From NCBI GenBank assembly GCA_031180665.1, contig JAPSLP010000021.1, forward strand, positions 27,648-91,647: a stretch of DNA of 64,000 nucleotides, in the 5' to 3' direction. The first letter of the stretch is position 1; every line of letters begins with the position of its first letter. Below the pieces are notes generated by a model, which saw only the letters and a program-made list of their open reading frames with translations, was not told where the DNA came from and made no database searches. The stretch comes from Cupriavidus sp. (GTDB lineage Bacteria; Pseudomonadota; Gammaproteobacteria; Burkholderiales; Burkholderiaceae). Below are positions 52,309 to 63,981 of this stretch, one piece after another. A program made the translations under genes and the position numbers.

Positions 52309-54356
52309 CCCTTGCGCAGATAGGTCACCAGCCGATCGATCACCGGCGCATTGCGCCGGGTCAGCAGGCTGACCACGATGGCGACCGCAAACCCGGCCGG
52401 CACGCCGAAGGCGCCCGAGGCGATCGGATCGACGCCGAACCAGCGGTCGCCGAAGATGCCCGTCATCCGCGTGAAGAACGGGTAGTTGACGAAGATGTAG
52501 TAGATCGCCACCGACAGCCCCGCCAGCATGCCGGCGAAGGCGCCGGCCGCGGTGGTGCGCTTCCAGAAGATCGCCAACACCAGCACCGGGAAGAAGCTGG
52601 AGGCCGCCAGCGAGAACGCCGCGCCGACCAGGAACAGGATGTTGCCGGGCCGCAGCGAGGTCACGTAGGCGGCGAACAGGGCGACGCCGAGCAGCAGGAT
52701 CTTGGCGGTGGTCACGCGCCGCTGCTGGCTCGCGCCGCGGTCGACCATGTGATAGAAGACGTCGTGCGACAGCGCATTGGCGATCGTCAGCAACAGGCCA
52801 TCGGCGGTCGACAGCGCCGCGGCCAGCGCGCCAGCGGCGACGAGCCCGGAGATCACGTACGGCAGCCCGGCAATCTCGGGCGCGGCCAGCACGATCATGT
52901 CGGGCTGGATCATCAACTCGGCCCATTGCACGATACCGTCGCCATTGACATCGCGGATGCCGAACACCGGCGGATCGATGCGCCGCCATTGCATGACCCA
53001 GGACGGCAGATCGGCATAGGGCGTGCCGACCAGATGATGCAGGAACTGGTACTTGACCAGCGCCGCCAGCGTGGGCGCGCTGACATACAGCAGCGCGATG
53101 AAGAACACCGCCCAGGCCACCGAATTGCGGCTCTCCTTGACCGACGGCGTGGTGTAGAGCCGCGTCAGGATATGCGGCAGGCTCGCGGTGCCCAGCATCA
53201 GGCAGAAGGTCAGCAGCACGAAGTTCAGCCGCTCGGTCTTGCGCTCGGCCTCGGACGGCGACGGATAGGGCTCGGTGGCAGGCACCGGCGGCTGGCTGCG
53301 TGCCAGCGCCTCCTCGCGCTGCTGCGTCCATTGCTGCAGGGCTGCGGCCGGATCGGCCGGGTACTCGGTGCGCTCGCGCTCGACCGCCTTGATCTCGCGC
53401 AGCGGCGCATTGCGGGCGCGCAGCTCCAGCAGCCTCGCATTGAGCGCGTCGCGCACCTCGTCGAAGGACTGCGGCAGCCGCGCGATGCGCTCCTGCAGCT
53501 CGATCGCCTGCTGCCGGTAGTGTTCGCGCACGGCGAGCTCCGCCGGGTCGCGCAGCAGCTCGCGTTCGCGCTGCCCGACATCGGCCAGCACCGTGCCGTA
53601 GCCCAGCTGCGGCACCACCTCGCCATGATGCTTCCAGGCGATCATCGACACCGTGGTCAGGAAGGCGACGATCATCACGATGTACTGCGCGACCTGGGTC
53701 CAGGTGACCGCGCGCATGCCGCCGAGGAAGGAACAGACCAGGATGCCGGCCAGGCCGAAGAACACGCCGACGGCAAAGTCGACGCCGATGAAGCGCGTCA
53801 CCACCAGCCCGACGCCCTGGATCTGCGCGACCAGATAGACAAAGGAACACAGCGACGCGGCCAGCACCGCGATGCCGCGCACCGGCAGGTTGCCGCCCGG
53901 CTTGCCGTTGCCGTAGCGCGCGGCGAGGAAATCGGGAATCGTGTAGCCGCCGTACTTGCGCAGATACGGCGCGAGCAGGAAGGCCACCAGGCAGTAGCCG
54001 CCAGTCCAGCCCATCACATAGGCCAGCCCTTCATAGCCCGAGGCAAACAGGATGCCGGCCAGGCCGATGAACGAGGCCGCGCTCATCCAGTCGGCGGCGA
54101 TCGCCATGCCGTTGAACATCGCGGGCACGCGCCGGCCCGCGACATAGTATTCGTGCAGGTCGGCGGTGCGGCAGATCAGCCCGATGCAGGCATAGATCGC
54201 GATGGTGATGAAGAGGAAGACGTAGCCGAGCCAGAGCGCGTCGGCGTTGGATCGCTCCAGCAGCCCCATCATGCCGATGAAGCCGAACAGTCCGAGCGTG
54301 AACAGGCCGTAGTACAGCAGCAGCCGGCGGCGAAAGCGCGACTGGGCTTGGGCCAT
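52305..54356 (-). CDS. Sodium:solute symporter (ActP-like, VC_2705 subfamily) with inserted soluble domain
   Basis: A 683-residue transporter with about 13 membrane helices. SSS features include AIAADWMSAASFIGLAGILF, GYTIPDFLAARYGNG and TADGLLLTIANALSHD. Between helices, about residues 255-370, lies a highly charged, probably coiled soluble insert typical of the VC_2705 subfamily. An EF-hand-like loop, DVNGDGIVQWAE, is present near residue 470. It follows acs by 87 bp on the same strand, which makes acetate or a related short acid the likely substrate. Not identical to classical ActP (about 550 residues). Confidence 0.88.
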   Translation of the reverse strand: MAQAQSRFRRRLLLYYGLFTLGLFGFIGMMGLLERSNADALWLGYVFLFITIAIYACIGLICRTADLHEYYVAGRRVPAMFNGMAIAADWMSAASFIGLAGILFASGYEGLAYVMGWTGGYCLVAFLLAPYLRKYGGYTIPDFLAARYGNGKPGGNLPVRGIAVLAASLCSFVYLVAQIQGVGLVVTRFIGVDFAVGVFFGLAGILVCSFLGGMRAVTWTQVAQYIVMIVAFLTTVSMIAWKHHGEVVPQLGYGTVLADVGQRERELLRDPAELAVREHYRQQAIELQERIARLPQSFDEVRDALNARLLELRARNAPLREIKAVERERTEYPADPAAALQQWTQQREEALARSQPPVPATEPYPSPSEAERKTERLNFVLLTFCLMLGTASLPHILTRLYTTPSVKESRNSVAWAVFFIALLYVSAPTLAALVKYQFLHHLVGTPYADLPSWVMQWRRIDPPVFGIRDVNGDGIVQWAELMIQPDMIVLAAPEIAGLPYVISGLVAAGALAAALSTADGLLLTIANALSHDVFYHMVDRGASQQRRVTTAKILLLGVALFAAYVTSLRPGNILFLVGAAFSLAASSFFPVLVLAIFWKRTTAAGAFAGMLAGLSVAIYYIFVNYPFFTRMTGIFGDRWFGVDPIASGAFGVPAGFAVAIVVSLLTRRNAPVIDRLVTYLRKG

Positions 54357-54443
54357 GAGCGGGGGCGGAATCGGAAGCGAAGGTGGCGGCGGTGAAACGC
54401 AAGCGGGCGCCGCGGCAACGGAGCCCGCTTCGCGCGGCAGCGC

Positions 54444-56426
<1,983 letters not shown>

Positions 56427-56745
56427 AGCTCGTCTCCTGAAAGGCCGGATATGGCTTCGATACTTTTGCCGCAACGCTACGCTGCGCGGCTTACTGCAAC
56501 CTGACGCTGTTCCCGTGCTGTCCGTTCCCGTCCTGCAGGCCGAAGGCGCATTGCGATGCAGCAATGGTGCCGGCTTGGCGTTGCGCGCATAGCGTCCGCA
56601 TGTGAAGCCTAAGCCTTAAGGCTAGCACAGCTATAATCGCCCGGCGCGTGCGGCGGCGCGCGCTGCCGTCCGCTGCCGTCCGCTGCCGCCATTCCGCCGT
56701 TGACTGCGGCAGTCGACTGCGCGAAGTGTCACCGACCATCCGACC
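56427..56745. promoter_or_regulatory. Divergent acs / DMT-transporter gap
   Basis: A 319-bp gap. It holds a perfect 12-bp palindrome AGCCTTAAGGCT at 56612-56623, a TATAAT box at 56632-56637 reading toward the DMT gene, and three 10-bp tandem repeats CGCTGCCGTC at 56661-56690. No gene is seen. The palindrome next to the -10 box may be an operator. Confidence 0.55.
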
Positions 56746-57726
56746 GTGCCCCCTTCCATTCCCCTGAATGCCATGCTGCTGGCCGCCTCGATGGCGCTGG
56801 TCGGCAGCAACGTCGGTCTCGGCAAGGCGATCGTCGCCCATGTGCCCATCCTGTTGTTCGCCCTGCTGCGCTTCGCGATCGCCATCGTCTGCCTGTCCCC
56901 CTGGTATCGGCCCGCGCGCATGCGCCGCGTGTCCCGCCGCGAGTGGTTCAACCTGTTCCTGCAGGCCTTCTTCGGGACCTTCCTGTTTACGCTGCTGATG
57001 CTCGGCGGCGTGCGCCTGACCAGCGCGATGTCCGCCGGCGTCATCACTAGCACCATTCCCGCCACCGTGGCGATCCTCTCGTGGCTGGTGCTTCGCGAAC
57101 GGCTCTCGCGCCGCACCGTGCTGTCGGTGCTGCTGGCAGTGGCCGGCATCGCCGTGCTCAATATCGCGCGCGGCGGCCAGCAAGGCGGCACGGGCAGCGA
57201 TGCGCTGCTGGGCAACCTGATGGTGATGGGCGCGGTGGTCTGCGAATCGATCTACGTGATCCTGTCCAAGCGGCTGACGCAGACGCTGGCCGCCATCGAG
57301 ATCTGCGCCTATACGCATCTGATCGGCGGCCTGCTGATGCTGCCGCTCGGGCTGGTGCCGCTGCTCGACTTCGATGCGGGCGCCGTGCCGCTGCATGTTT
57401 GGGCCATGGTGCTGTGGTATGCGCTGTCGGCCAGCGTGTTCTCGTTCTGGCTGTGGATGAAGGGCATCCGCCATGTGCCGGCGCAGCTCGCTGGCGTGTT
57501 CACCTCGGTGCTGCCGATCGCGGCAGCGCTCTACGGCATCGTCTTCCTCGGCGAAACGCCGGGCTGGGCGCACGGAGTTGCCCTGGTCTGCGTGCTGGCG
57601 GGCATCGCGCTGGCAAGCTGGCCCAGCAGGCTGGCGCGCGCCGCAGCCGCACGCACCGACAGCCATGGCGAGTCCGCCGGCATCGAGTCCGGACACGGCA
57701 CCACGGTACAATCCCGCGGCCGCTGA
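56746..57726 (+). CDS. EamA/DMT-superfamily transporter
   Basis: A 326-residue protein with ten predicted membrane helices in two EamA halves: [20 protein letters not shown] begins the first, [20 protein letters not shown] the second. The first half ends with [15 protein letters not shown], the second with [17 protein letters not shown]. Such proteins export metabolites or drugs; substrate unknown. The start may be the GTG at 56746 or an ATG at 56773. A disordered polar tail of about 30 residues ends the protein. Promoter-like TATAAT lies 109 bp upstream. Confidence 0.87.
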   Translation: MPPSIPLNAMLLAASMALVGSNVGLGKAIVAHVPILLFALLRFAIAIVCLSPWYRPARMRRVSRREWFNLFLQAFFGTFLFTLLMLGGVRLTSAMSAGVITSTIPATVAILSWLVLRERLSRRTVLSVLLAVAGIAVLNIARGGQQGGTGSDALLGNLMVMGAVVCESIYVILSKRLTQTLAAIEICAYTHLIGGLLMLPLGLVPLLDFDAGAVPLHVWAMVLWYALSASVFSFWLWMKGIRHVPAQLAGVFTSVLPIAAALYGIVFLGETPGWAHGVALVCVLAGIALASWPSRLARAAAARTDSHGESAGIESGHGTTVQSRGR

Positions 57727-57789
57727 CCGGCGCGCCACCCGATGGGGCGCCGGCCGGCACGTCGCCCTGCCGTACCGAGCGACGCAACT

Positions 57790-57833
57790 CCTTACGCAAT
57801 CTCTAGGCAATCCTCTAGGCAACCTCTACGCAA
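57790..57833. repeat. Four imperfect 11-bp repeats (CCTCTAGGCAA) before the yqhA-like gene
   Basis: Units end in ACGCAA, AGGCAA, AGGCAA and ACGCAA at about 11-bp spacing and stop 5 bp before the ATG at 57839. They replace an ordinary ribosome-site leader; AGG within them might serve as a weak site. Confidence 0.55.
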
Positions 57834-57838
57834 GCACC

Positions 57839-58387
57839 ATGGCATCGAACTTATCGCCGGAGCCGCATCGGATGCGCCCGATTCCCCGTCTGATCTTCGC
57901 CTCGCGCTGGCTGCAACTGCCGCTGTACCTCGGCCTGATCGTCGCGCAAGGCGTCTACGTCTATCACTTCCTGATGGAGGTCTGGCATCTGCTGGCCCAC
58001 GTCACCGAGTACGACGAGAACAAGATCATGCTGGTGGTGCTGGGCCTGATCGATGTGGTGATGATCTCGAACCTGCTGATCATGGTGATCGTCGGCGGCT
58101 ATGAAACCTTCGTGTCCCGGCTCGGCATCGACAACCATCCGGACGAGCCGGAATGGCTGGACCACGTCAACGCCGGCGTGCTCAAGGTCAAGCTGTCGAT
58201 GGCGCTGATCGGCATCTCGTCGATCCATCTGCTCAAGACCTTCATCGACGCGGGGCAGCGCGATACCCATACGATCATGTGGCAGGTGGTGATCCACGTC
58301 GCCTTCCTGTTCTCGGCGATCGCGATGGCGTGGGTCGACAAGATGATCACGCACTCGCATCCGGCGCTGCAGGATCGGGGCCTTTGA
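57839..58387 (+). CDS. UPF0114/YqhA-family membrane protein
   Basis: A 182-residue protein with about four membrane helices: [60 protein letters not shown], and [20 protein letters not shown]. The conserved [16 protein letters not shown] and TFIDAGQ motifs identify the YqhA/TIGR00645 family. Molecular role is not established. The frame is open upstream, but the ATG at [10 protein letters not shown] fits. Followed by an intrinsic terminator, then fumarase. Confidence 0.9.
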   Translation: MASNLSPEPHRMRPIPRLIFASRWLQLPLYLGLIVAQGVYVYHFLMEVWHLLAHVTEYDENKIMLVVLGLIDVVMISNLLIMVIVGGYETFVSRLGIDNHPDEPEWLDHVNAGVLKVKLSMALIGISSIHLLKTFIDAGQRDTHTIMWQVVIHVAFLFSAIAMAWVDKMITHSHPALQDRGL

Positions 58388-58434
58388 CCGCCCTGGGCCG
58401 CGCCGGCCGGAACGCCGGCATCGCTCCCCAACCC

Positions 58435-58463
58435 AAAACCGCGGCTCCGGCCGCGGTTTTTTT
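58435..58463 (+). terminator. Intrinsic terminator after the yqhA-like gene
   Basis: ACCGCGG at 58438-58444, loop CTCCGG, CCGCGGT at 58451-58457, then seven T. Confidence 0.92.
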
Positions 58464-58632
58464 ATGTGCCAACATGTGCCGCCTTTTGGCCGATATTCGC
58501 GCACGATATGGAATTTACGCCACATTCCACGGCGGACCGCCGGGCCGCCTCCGGGACGGGTCCTGCCAGCGGGTGTATGATTCCGGGCGGAATTTTCGTC
58601 AGCTTTTGTCCGACTGCCCTCCCCCACAAGAC

Positions 58633-60156
58633 ATGACCGTCATCAAGCAAGAAGACCTGATCCAGAGCGTCGCCGACTCCCTGCAGTACATCAGCTACTA
58701 CCACCCGATGGACTACATCACCAGCCTGGGCCGTGCCTACGAGCTGGAACAGAGTCCGGCGGCCAAGGACGCGATCGCGCAGATTCTGACCAACAGCCGC
58801 ATGTGCGCCGAAGGCAAGCGCCCGATCTGCCAGGACACCGGCATCGTGACCGTCTTCGTCAAGGTTGGCATGGACGTGCGCTGGGACGGCGCCACCATGG
58901 GCCTGACCGACATGATCAATGAAGGCGTGCGCCGGGGCTACACCCACCCCGACAACGTGCTGCGCGCCTCGATCGTCAATCCGCCCGAAGGCGGCCGCAA
59001 GAACACCAAGGACAACACACCGGCCGTGATCCACTACGAGATCGTACCGGGCGACAAGGTCGACATCCAGGTTGCAGCCAAGGGCGGCGGCTCGGAGAAC
59101 AAGTCCAAGTTCGTGATGCTGAATCCGTCCGACTCGATCGTCGACTGGGTGCTCAAGACCGTGCCGACCATGGGCGCGGGCTGGTGCCCGCCCGGCATGC
59201 TGGGCATCGGCATCGGCGGCACCGCCGAGAAGGCGATGGTGATGGCCAAGGAATCGTTGATGGAATCGATCGACATCCAGGACATCATCGCCCGCGGTCC
59301 GAAGGACTGGATCGAGGAACTGCGCGTCGAGCTGTACGAGAAGGTCAACGCGCTGGGCATCGGCGCGCAGGGCCTGGGCGGCCTGGCCACCGTGCTCGAC
59401 GTCAAGATCATGGCCGCGCCGACGCACGCCGCGTCCAAGCCGGTGGCGATGATCCCGAACTGCGCCGCAACCCGCCACGTGCATTTCACGCTGGACGGCA
59501 GCGGCCCGGCCAAGCTGGAAGCGCCGGATCTGTCGCAGTGGCCGCAGGTCGAGTGGGCGCCGAACACCGAGACGTCCAAGCGCGTCGATCTGAACACGCT
59601 GACGCCCGAGGAAGTCGCCTCGTGGAAGCCGGGCCAGACCCTGCTGCTGAACGGCAAGATGCTGACCGGGCGCGACGCCGCGCACAAGCGCATCGCCGAC
59701 ATGCTGGCCAAGGGCGAGAAGCTGCCGATCGACTTCACCAACCGCGTGATCTACTACGTCGGCCCGGTCGATCCGGTGCGCGACGAAGTGGTCGGCCCGG
59801 CCGGCCCCACCACCGCCACGCGGATGGACAAGTTCACCGAGACCATGCTGTCGCAGACCGGCCTGATCGCGATGATCGGCAAGGCCGAGCGCGGCCCGGT
59901 GGCGATCGAATCGATCCAGAAGCACAAGTCGGCCTACCTGATGGCGGTCGGCGGTGCGGCCTACCTGGTCTCGAAGGCGATTCGCGGCGCCAAGGTGCTG
60001 GCCTTCGAAGACCTCGGCATGGAAGCGATCTACGAGTTCGACGTCAAGGACATGCCGGTGACGGTGGCGGTCGACAGCAGCGGTACCTCGGTGCACAAGA
60101 CCGGTCCCGCGGAATGGCAGGCCAAGATCGGCAAGATTCCGGTCGCGGCGCTGTAA
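58633..60156 (+). CDS. fumA: Class I fumarate hydratase (iron-sulfur)
   Basis: A 507-residue oxygen-sensitive fumarase interconverting fumarate and L-malate in the TCA cycle. The three cysteines binding the 4Fe-4S cluster are Cys66 (RPICQDTGIVTVFVKVG), Cys185 (GAGWCPPGMLGIGIGG) and Cys277 (MIPNCAATRHVHF). The C-terminal domain has GPAGPTTATRMDKFTE and GKAERGPVAIESIQKHKSAY. A long upstream open frame is a shadow; the ATG of MTVIKQEDLIQ is the family start. The 3' flank carries the REP-like element. Confidence 0.95.
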   Translation: MTVIKQEDLIQSVADSLQYISYYHPMDYITSLGRAYELEQSPAAKDAIAQILTNSRMCAEGKRPICQDTGIVTVFVKVGMDVRWDGATMGLTDMINEGVRRGYTHPDNVLRASIVNPPEGGRKNTKDNTPAVIHYEIVPGDKVDIQVAAKGGGSENKSKFVMLNPSDSIVDWVLKTVPTMGAGWCPPGMLGIGIGGTAEKAMVMAKESLMESIDIQDIIARGPKDWIEELRVELYEKVNALGIGAQGLGGLATVLDVKIMAAPTHAASKPVAMIPNCAATRHVHFTLDGSGPAKLEAPDLSQWPQVEWAPNTETSKRVDLNTLTPEEVASWKPGQTLLLNGKMLTGRDAAHKRIADMLAKGEKLPIDFTNRVIYYVGPVDPVRDEVVGPAGPTTATRMDKFTETMLSQTGLIAMIGKAERGPVAIESIQKHKSAYLMAVGGAAYLVSKAIRGAKVLAFEDLGMEAIYEFDVKDMPVTVAVDSSGTSVHKTGPAEWQAKIGKIPVAAL

Positions 60157-60211
60157 GGTCGGTGGCTGTCGGGCGATAGCGCAGAGCGGTCGCCCGGCAT
60201 ATCTACCGTCC

Positions 60212-60330
60212 TTGCCCTCTCCCCCGGCCCCTCTCCCGCAAGCGGGAGAGGGGAGCAAACCGATCGGGTCTGTCGATCGCCCGTGTGTGCTCCCTCTCCC
60301 GCTTGCGGGAGAGGGTCGGGGAGAGGGCAA
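60212..60330. repeat. Nested REP-like palindromic element between fumA and murI
   Basis: Outer arms TTGCCCTCTCCCC (60212-60224) and GGGGAGAGGGCAA (60318-60330) are perfect. Inside are two palindromes, CCCCTCTCCCGC-AA-GCGGGAGAGGGG at 60228-60253 and CCCTCTCCCGC-TT-GCGGGAGAGGG at 60292-60315. The core is shared with the cluster at 5658-5823, so this is a dispersed repeat family (BIME-like arrangement). Confidence 0.88.
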
Positions 60331-60367
60331 CCCCGCCCCTCATTCCCCGCACACGCCCCTCCCACCC

Positions 60368-61204
60368 GTGTCCCCCTCTCCCATCGGCGTCTTCGATTCC
60401 GGCCTCGGCGGCCTGTCCGTGCTGCGCGAGATCCGCGCGCTGCTGCCGCATGAAACCCTGCTCTATCTGGCCGACTCGCGCTATGCACCCTATGGCGACA
60501 AGCCGCAGGCCTTCGTGCAGGCGCGCACGCTGCAGGCCTGCGAATGGCTGGCGGCGCAGGGCTGCAAGGCCCTGGTGGTCGCCTGCAATACGGCCACCGC
60601 GCACGGCATCCAGGCGCTGCGCGAGCGCCTGCCCTTGCCCATCGTCGGTGTCGAGCCGGGACTGAAGCCGGCGGTCGCCGCCAGCCGCAGCAAGGTGGTC
60701 GGCGTGCTGGCCACCGCCAATACGCTGGCCAGCGACAAGTTCGCGCGGCTGCTGCAATCGCTCGAGGACCAGTGCCGCTTCGTCTGCCAGCCCGGCGGCG
60801 GGCTGGTGGCGCGCATCGAACAAGGCGATGTCGACGGGCCGCTGGTGCGCGAACGGCTGCAGACCTGCCTGGCGCCGATGCTGGAAGCCGGTGCCGATAC
60901 GCTGGTGCTCGGCTGCACGCACTATCCCTTCTTGAGCGAGACCGTGCGCGAGCTGATCGGCGAACGGATGACGCTGATCGATACCGGCGTCGCGGTCGCG
61001 CGGCAATTGCAGCGCAAGCTCGCCGAGCACGGGTTGGCGGCGGACGCCGGCAGCGGTGTGGAGGCTGGCGCGAATCCGATCGCGGTGGCGCGCTACTGCA
61101 CGACCAGCGACGCCGAACACCTGCGCCGGATGGCGCGCGCGCTGCTGCATGTCGATGCCGCGGCGGAAGCGGTGGTCATCGAACCGGCGCCGATTGCTCT
61201 GTGA
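60368..61204 (+). CDS. murI: Glutamate racemase
   Basis: A 278-residue cofactor-independent racemase supplying D-glutamate for peptidoglycan. Catalytic cysteines are in LVVACNTATAHG and LVLGCTHYPFL; the N-terminus has IGVFDSGLGGLSVLREI and the partner acids in YLADSRYAPYGDK. No ATG is available near the domain start, so GTG at 60368 (V-SPSPIGVFDSG) is used. The open frame continues upstream through the REP-like element, which cannot be protein. Convergent with the AAA gene. Confidence 0.92.
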   Translation: MSPSPIGVFDSGLGGLSVLREIRALLPHETLLYLADSRYAPYGDKPQAFVQARTLQACEWLAAQGCKALVVACNTATAHGIQALRERLPLPIVGVEPGLKPAVAASRSKVVGVLATANTLASDKFARLLQSLEDQCRFVCQPGGGLVARIEQGDVDGPLVRERLQTCLAPMLEAGADTLVLGCTHYPFLSETVRELIGERMTLIDTGVAVARQLQRKLAEHGLAADAGSGVEAGANPIAVARYCTTSDAEHLRRMARALLHVDAAAEAVVIEPAPIAL

Positions 61205-61240
61205 TCGTGCGGCGGGGCGTTCCCTGCCCTGCCGTTGCGC

Positions 61241-61276
61241 CGTCGTTGCCCGCGCCGTTGCCCGCGCCGTTGCCCC
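61241..61276. repeat. Three 12-bp tandem repeats (CGCCGTTGCCCG) between murI and the AAA gene
   Basis: Units CGTCGTTGCCCG, CGCCGTTGCCCG and CGCCGTTGCCCC lie in the 87-bp gap between the two convergent genes; a degraded fourth follows. Confidence 0.7.
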
Positions 61277-61291
61277 CGCCGTCGGCCTTGA

Positions 61292-63592
61292 TCAACGCAC
61301 GAAGCCCAGCGGACGGCGCTCCCGCACCTCGGGCTTGACCGCATGCTCCTGGCGCAGCTGCGCGAGGAATTCGTCGGCCGTCAGCGCTTCGCCCAGCAGC
61401 GCGCATTGCCGCTTGACGGTGGCAAAATCGCCCGGCGTCAGGCCGTCGAGCGCGGCCAGTTCGCGCCGCATCGCATCGTCGAGCGCGGACGCATCGCCGT
61501 CGAGCGCCTCGTCGACGAACATCGATTCGCGCTGCGCCGGCTGCAGCGGCATGAAGCGGATCTTGAACGAGAAGCGGCGCAAGGCGGCCTCGTCGAGCCG
61601 GTCGAACAGATTGGTGGTGCAGACGAAGATGCCGTTGAAGCGTTCCATCCCCTGCAGCATCTCGTTGACCTCGGACACCTCGTAATTGCGCACCGCCTGC
61701 TGCCGGCTCTGCATGAAGCTGTCGGCCTCGTCGAGCAGCAGCACCGCGCCGTCTTCCTCGGCACGCGCGAACATCGCCGCGATCTGCTGCTCGGTCTCGC
61801 CGACGTACTTGCTCATCAGGTCCGAGGCCCGCCGTATCATCAGCGGCAGCTCCAGCGCGGCGGCGATATGCTCGGCCAGCGCGGTCTTGCCGGTGCCCGG
61901 CGGGCCGTAGAAACACAGCGTGCCGCGGCGCCGGGCCTGCAGCGCCTGGATGATGCGCTCGACCCGATAGCGCGTCTCGAGGTTGAGCCGATCGAGCCGG
62001 TAATGCGTGACCACCGGCCGCGTCTCCGCTTCGGGCCGCAGGCCCATCGCCCGGTCGGCGTGCTCCAGCTGGCGCACGATCAGCGTCTCGACCGGTTCGC
62101 CGATGCCCGGCTGCGCCAGCTGCACGAAGCGCGCCGCCGATTGCACCTGCGCCGGCGTCAGCGTGCGGCGCGCCGCCAGCGACGCGATAAAGTCATCGCT
62201 GACCGCCAGTCCCCCCAGATGCTTGCGGATGATGTTCTCGCGCACCTGCGGCGGCGGGATGCGCAGCTCCAGATGGAACTGGAAGCGGCGCAGATAGGCC
62301 GGATCGATCTGCCGGATCGAGTTGGAGATCCAGATCACCGGCACCGGGTTGCGCTCCAGGGTCTGGTTGACCCACGCCTTGCCGTTGACCGAGCCGCGCG
62401 TGTCCTCCTGGCCGAACAGGCTCATCAGCTCGCGCGCCGAGCCCGGGAAGACGTCCTCGACCTCGTCGAACAGCAGCGCCGTATTGGCCCGCCCGCGCAG
62501 GAAGGCCTGCGAAACCTGCAGCGAGCGATAGCGGTCCTTGCCCGACAGGCTGTTGCCGTCGCGGTCCAGGCAGTCGACCTCGTACAGTTCGCAGCCAGCC
62601 TCGCGCGCCAGCAGCCGCGCGAACTCGGTCTTGCCGGTACCCGGCGGCCCATAGATCAATACGTTGACGCCCTCGGCATGCTGGCGCGTGGCGTTGGCCA
62701 GCAGCGCGGTCAGATAGCGGGCGTCGCTCTCGACATGGGGATAGTCGGTGCTCGACAGCGTCGGCGGCGCGGCGGGGCGCGTGAACACTGCCATCATCTC
62801 GGCTTCGTCGGCGTAGTTGCCGAGCAGCACGTGCAGCAGCCGGTCCGACAGCCGCATCAGGTCGCCCAGGTCGGTCACGCTGTTCTCGGGCAGCGGCTGC
62901 TCGATCAGGTTCAGCGTCTCCAGGCGCGAGCCCGGCCGCAGCGACGCCGCCACCTGGGCCGCGGCGGCGCCGGTCAGCCCGGCCAGGATCTGGAAGGCTT
63001 CCTGGCTGTGCGCCACCTTGCAGTCGACCATCACCGCGCGCAGGTCGCGCTTGTATTTGGCGAGCGCGGCGAACAGCAGCAGCTTGCGTTCGTGGTCGGG
63101 CAGGTCCAGCACATGGCTGAGCATGTCGATATTGCGCACCAGCAGCACCCGCTCGCCATCGAGCCGGGCCGCCAGCGCGGCGGCCGATACCTCGAACACG
63201 GTTAACATGTCCTTGGCATGGTGCTTGACGTACTCGTCCAGGTAATAGAACAGCGCCCCCTCGTCGAAGGCGCTGTTCCACTGGCCGTGCCGCTCGAGAA
63301 ATTCCTCGGGGGTGAGCCGGCCCGCACCGCGCCAGGCCGGCATGTCGGCGCAGCGCGCGGCGAGGAAGCGCTGCACGCGCATCACCACGCCGTAGGGCCA
63401 GACCAGTTCCTGCGCGCTGACCGTCAGCACGTCGTTGATATTGCTGCGTAGATTGAAACGCGGCCCGAGCGCGCAAACCACGCGCAGCGCGAACTGGGCG
63501 CACATCCAGTCGAGCGCCGTGGTGGCGCCCGCCCCGGGGGCCACGCGCAACAGCGCCGGCCGGTCCTCTTCGATGCTGCGGGTGAAATCCAT
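61292..63592 (-). CDS. Double-AAA ATPase, unknown function
   Basis: A 766-residue soluble protein with two AAA modules. Module 1: Walker A GPPGTGKT at 315-322, Walker B LLFDE at 373-377 and sensor SNS in VIWISNSIRQID. Module 2: Walker A GPPGTGKT at 563-570, Walker B VLLLDE ending at 622, and CTTNLFDRLDEAALRRF as sensor and arginine finger. The first 280 residues are a unique region without a recognised domain. Layout recalls CDC48-like unfoldases, but the N-terminus does not. GAGGAG lies before the ATG. I do not know its substrate; it stands alone, convergent with murI. Confidence 0.88.
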   Translation of the reverse strand: MDFTRSIEEDRPALLRVAPGAGATTALDWMCAQFALRVVCALGPRFNLRSNINDVLTVSAQELVWPYGVVMRVQRFLAARCADMPAWRGAGRLTPEEFLERHGQWNSAFDEGALFYYLDEYVKHHAKDMLTVFEVSAAALAARLDGERVLLVRNIDMLSHVLDLPDHERKLLLFAALAKYKRDLRAVMVDCKVAHSQEAFQILAGLTGAAAAQVAASLRPGSRLETLNLIEQPLPENSVTDLGDLMRLSDRLLHVLLGNYADEAEMMAVFTRPAAPPTLSSTDYPHVESDARYLTALLANATRQHAEGVNVLIYGPPGTGKTEFARLLAREAGCELYEVDCLDRDGNSLSGKDRYRSLQVSQAFLRGRANTALLFDEVEDVFPGSARELMSLFGQEDTRGSVNGKAWVNQTLERNPVPVIWISNSIRQIDPAYLRRFQFHLELRIPPPQVRENIIRKHLGGLAVSDDFIASLAARRTLTPAQVQSAARFVQLAQPGIGEPVETLIVRQLEHADRAMGLRPEAETRPVVTHYRLDRLNLETRYRVERIIQALQARRRGTLCFYGPPGTGKTALAEHIAAALELPLMIRRASDLMSKYVGETEQQIAAMFARAEEDGAVLLLDEADSFMQSRQQAVRNYEVSEVNEMLQGMERFNGIFVCTTNLFDRLDEAALRRFSFKIRFMPLQPAQRESMFVDEALDGDASALDDAMRRELAALDGLTPGDFATVKRQCALLGEALTADEFLAQLRQEHAVKPEVRERRPLGFVR

Positions 63593-63981
63593 GGGCAAGG
63601 CTCCTCGTCCCGGACGAGCGACGGAGGACCGTCGCCGCCGCTTCCTTCGCCGTTTTTTCGCTTGGTTCCCGGCCTGCTTTGCCGCTGTTCCTGCCGCGTG
63701 CTCTTTTACTGACCTCGATCGCCTGCTGTTCCGCCTGCTTTACCCTTTGTCGTGCGGGCCGCCTGCCAGTTCACCGGCCCTTTTTCGTATGCTAGCTCGC
63801 TTTGCAGAGTGCAGTTAGTCGGGGCGACCCCGCAGGCCAGACGCCGGAACGACCCACCCCTCAACAGGGTTAAGTGGCGAGAAGGCCCACAAATAGGAAT
63901 CATTATCGTTTATACTCACGCGCTGACACGCTGCCAGAGAGTGGCGCTCCCCCGGGCTTTGACTTTGAAGGAGCGTTTATC
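63593..63981. promoter_or_regulatory. 389-bp divergent gap with Fur-box-like site
   Basis: Between the AAA gene and the gene starting at 63982. The sequence at 63889-63907 (ACAAATAGGAATCATTATC) matches the 19-bp Fur consensus at 13 positions, including a complete AATCATTATC half. A following TTTATACT could hold a -10 box. Nothing else was recognised in the gap. Confidence 0.55.
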
